From Martensiomyces pterosporus (lineage: Eukaryota > Kickxellomycota > Kickxellomycetes > Kickxellales > Kickxellaceae): a stretch of 40,970 bases of DNA. The notes under the pieces are model-generated. The model was not told the origin of the DNA and did no database searches. It was given only the letters and a program-made list of their open reading frames with translations. The translations under genes and the position numbers were made by a program. Positions 40,206-40,970 of the stretch are shown here, in pieces. The stretch covers positions 12,069-53,038 of the forward strand of contig MU604043.1 in the NCBI GenBank assembly GCA_025201845.1. Reading direction: 5' to 3'. Position 1 is the stretch's first letter, and each line of letters begins with the position of its first letter.

Positions 40206-40970
40206 TTAACCTGCCTTCGTTGCCGAGTTCGTCGTCATTACGCTGCCATCGCGAGCCTCGCTGTACGAGGGCAGATCGGCATACGATGCTGATGCACCGC
40301 CAATTTCGTTAATAAGATTCTGTGCGTTGATGTTTTGCCGCTCAGCTCTGGGGTTCCACCCTTCCTCGTACTTGCGCTTCTTGTGCCACCGGTAGTACAT
40401 AAAGGCGCCCAGTATGAGCAAGCAAGTTACAACAGGGACCACAACAGCAATAACGATAATCTGGCTTTTTGTCAGCCCAGCATCGCTCCTAGTCGCAGGT
40501 TGACTGGACGCATCAGGAGTCGAGGCAGCAGTGCTAACTGCGTGTGTGGTTCCGGACGCTGTGGAGGATGCGGCGGTGGTTGAGGTGCTGCTCGTGCTTG
40601 TTGCAGATACATCGCCAGTGGCAGTAGAGGAGTACGACCCAAAGGAAGCAGGTGTTTGGATGACACCCTCGCGAGCATAAATGTCGCCACCAAAGACCTT
40701 TGTGCCAGCAGCGTTGCTTTGCGGCGCAGGAGGGTTCATCTTGTACTTGTCATCGAAGTTGGGCTTGTACTTGACGCTTTCTCTGTAGAAGGCATTCATG
40801 TAGCGGCCCAAGACGGTGTTCGCAAAGCTCAGGTAGTTGGAGAGCAGTGTGTAGTAGTGGAACTGGCGGCTGTTTCCACATAGGCTATCTCCGTAGACAA
40901 CTGAGTGGCTGTACAGAGCAGAGATGGCCATGTCACGGTCAACAGCACAGTAAATTGAGCTGTACGGCAC
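40206..40970 (-). CDS. Membrane-anchored trypsin-fold pseudoprotease, paralogue 5 (5' partial, LPxY tail)
   Basis: 254 codons of the C-terminal part; the rest lies beyond the right edge, so the His and Asp positions cannot be checked. The first visible block, VPYSSIYC, corresponds to the degenerate active-site loop and again has Tyr where the catalytic Ser belongs. It is followed by AISALYSHSVVYGDSLCGN, YYTLLSNYLSFANTVLGRYM and GGDIYAREGVIQ, as in paralogues 2-4. A very Ser/Thr/Ala-rich stalk (STSSTSTTAASSTASGTTHA) leads to the membrane helix (IIVIAVVVPVVTCLLILGAF) and YYRWHKKRKYEEGWNPRAE, then NINAQNL as in paralogue 4. The tail ends with LPSY, an LPxY variant of the WW-domain ligand. Confidence 0.88.
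   Translation of the reverse strand: MPYSSIYCAVDRDMAISALYSHSVVYGDSLCGNSRQFHYYTLLSNYLSFANTVLGRYMNAFYRESVKYKPNFDDKYKMNPPAPQSNAAGTKVFGGDIYAREGVIQTPASFGSYSSTATGDVSATSTSSTSTTAASSTASGTTHAVSTAASTPDASSQPATRSDAGLTKSQIIVIAVVVPVVTCLLILGAFMYYRWHKKRKYEEGWNPRAERQNINAQNLINEIGGASASYADLPSYSEARDGSVMTTNSATKAG

Overview
The window looks like nuclear DNA from an early-diverging fungus, most likely Kickxellomycotina (Coemansia-like). Seen directly: compact, mostly intron-free genes separated by 0.3-3.5 kb; the two introns I could model have GT..AG ends and a CTAAC branch site; there is a single-chain ATP-citrate lyase, fungal wall glycoside hydrolases (GH18, GH81), several bZIP proteins, and a set of membrane-anchored trypsin-fold proteins. 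The taxonomic placement is inference. I saw no prokaryotic signals, tRNAs, rRNAs, CRISPR arrays or recognisable transposons.

Layout. 1-2256 (-): a YANK/STK32-type AGC kinase with an N-myristoylation start, a DFN activation motif and a long polyglutamine tract; it runs off the left edge. 3667-7273 (-): ATP-citrate lyase, broken near its 3' end by an exact 67-bp tandem duplication. 9238-10599 (+): a Sec14/CRAL-TRIO lipid-transfer protein. 11146-12402 (+): a secreted GH18 chitinase. 12632-13234 (-): a small secreted protein of unknown function. 13743-15122 (-): the first trypsin-fold pseudoprotease, followed by a small I78-type protease inhibitor at 15719-15979 (-). 17420-24510: five bZIP-type genes, two of them a mirrored pair with an altered basic region. 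24511-28000: no gene seen. 28001-30646 (+): a secreted GH81 endo-beta-1,3-glucanase. 31173-31700 (-): a small twin C2HC zinc-finger protein. 32785-40970 (-): a head-to-tail array of three complete pseudoprotease paralogues, one truncated pseudogene and a fourth paralogue cut by the right edge.

The most distinctive content is the pseudoprotease family. Each complete member has a signal peptide, a trypsin-like ectodomain in which all three catalytic residues are replaced (His to Asn/Ser, Asp to Asn, Ser to Tyr/Phe) while the flanking cysteines persist, a Ser/Thr/Pro-rich stalk, one transmembrane helix ending in a FFLYK-type motif, and a short cytoplasmic tail. Three tails end in PPxY or LPxY motifs. 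This architecture suggests surface binding proteins or receptors rather than enzymes. A nearby I78 inhibitor, wall hydrolases and a lineage-expanded bZIP cluster fit a surface or wall biology theme, but no functional link is shown by the sequence. Three exact or near-exact tandem duplications of 67, 69 and about 116 bp, one of them inside a conserved enzyme, point to a recurrent local duplication process or to an assembly problem.
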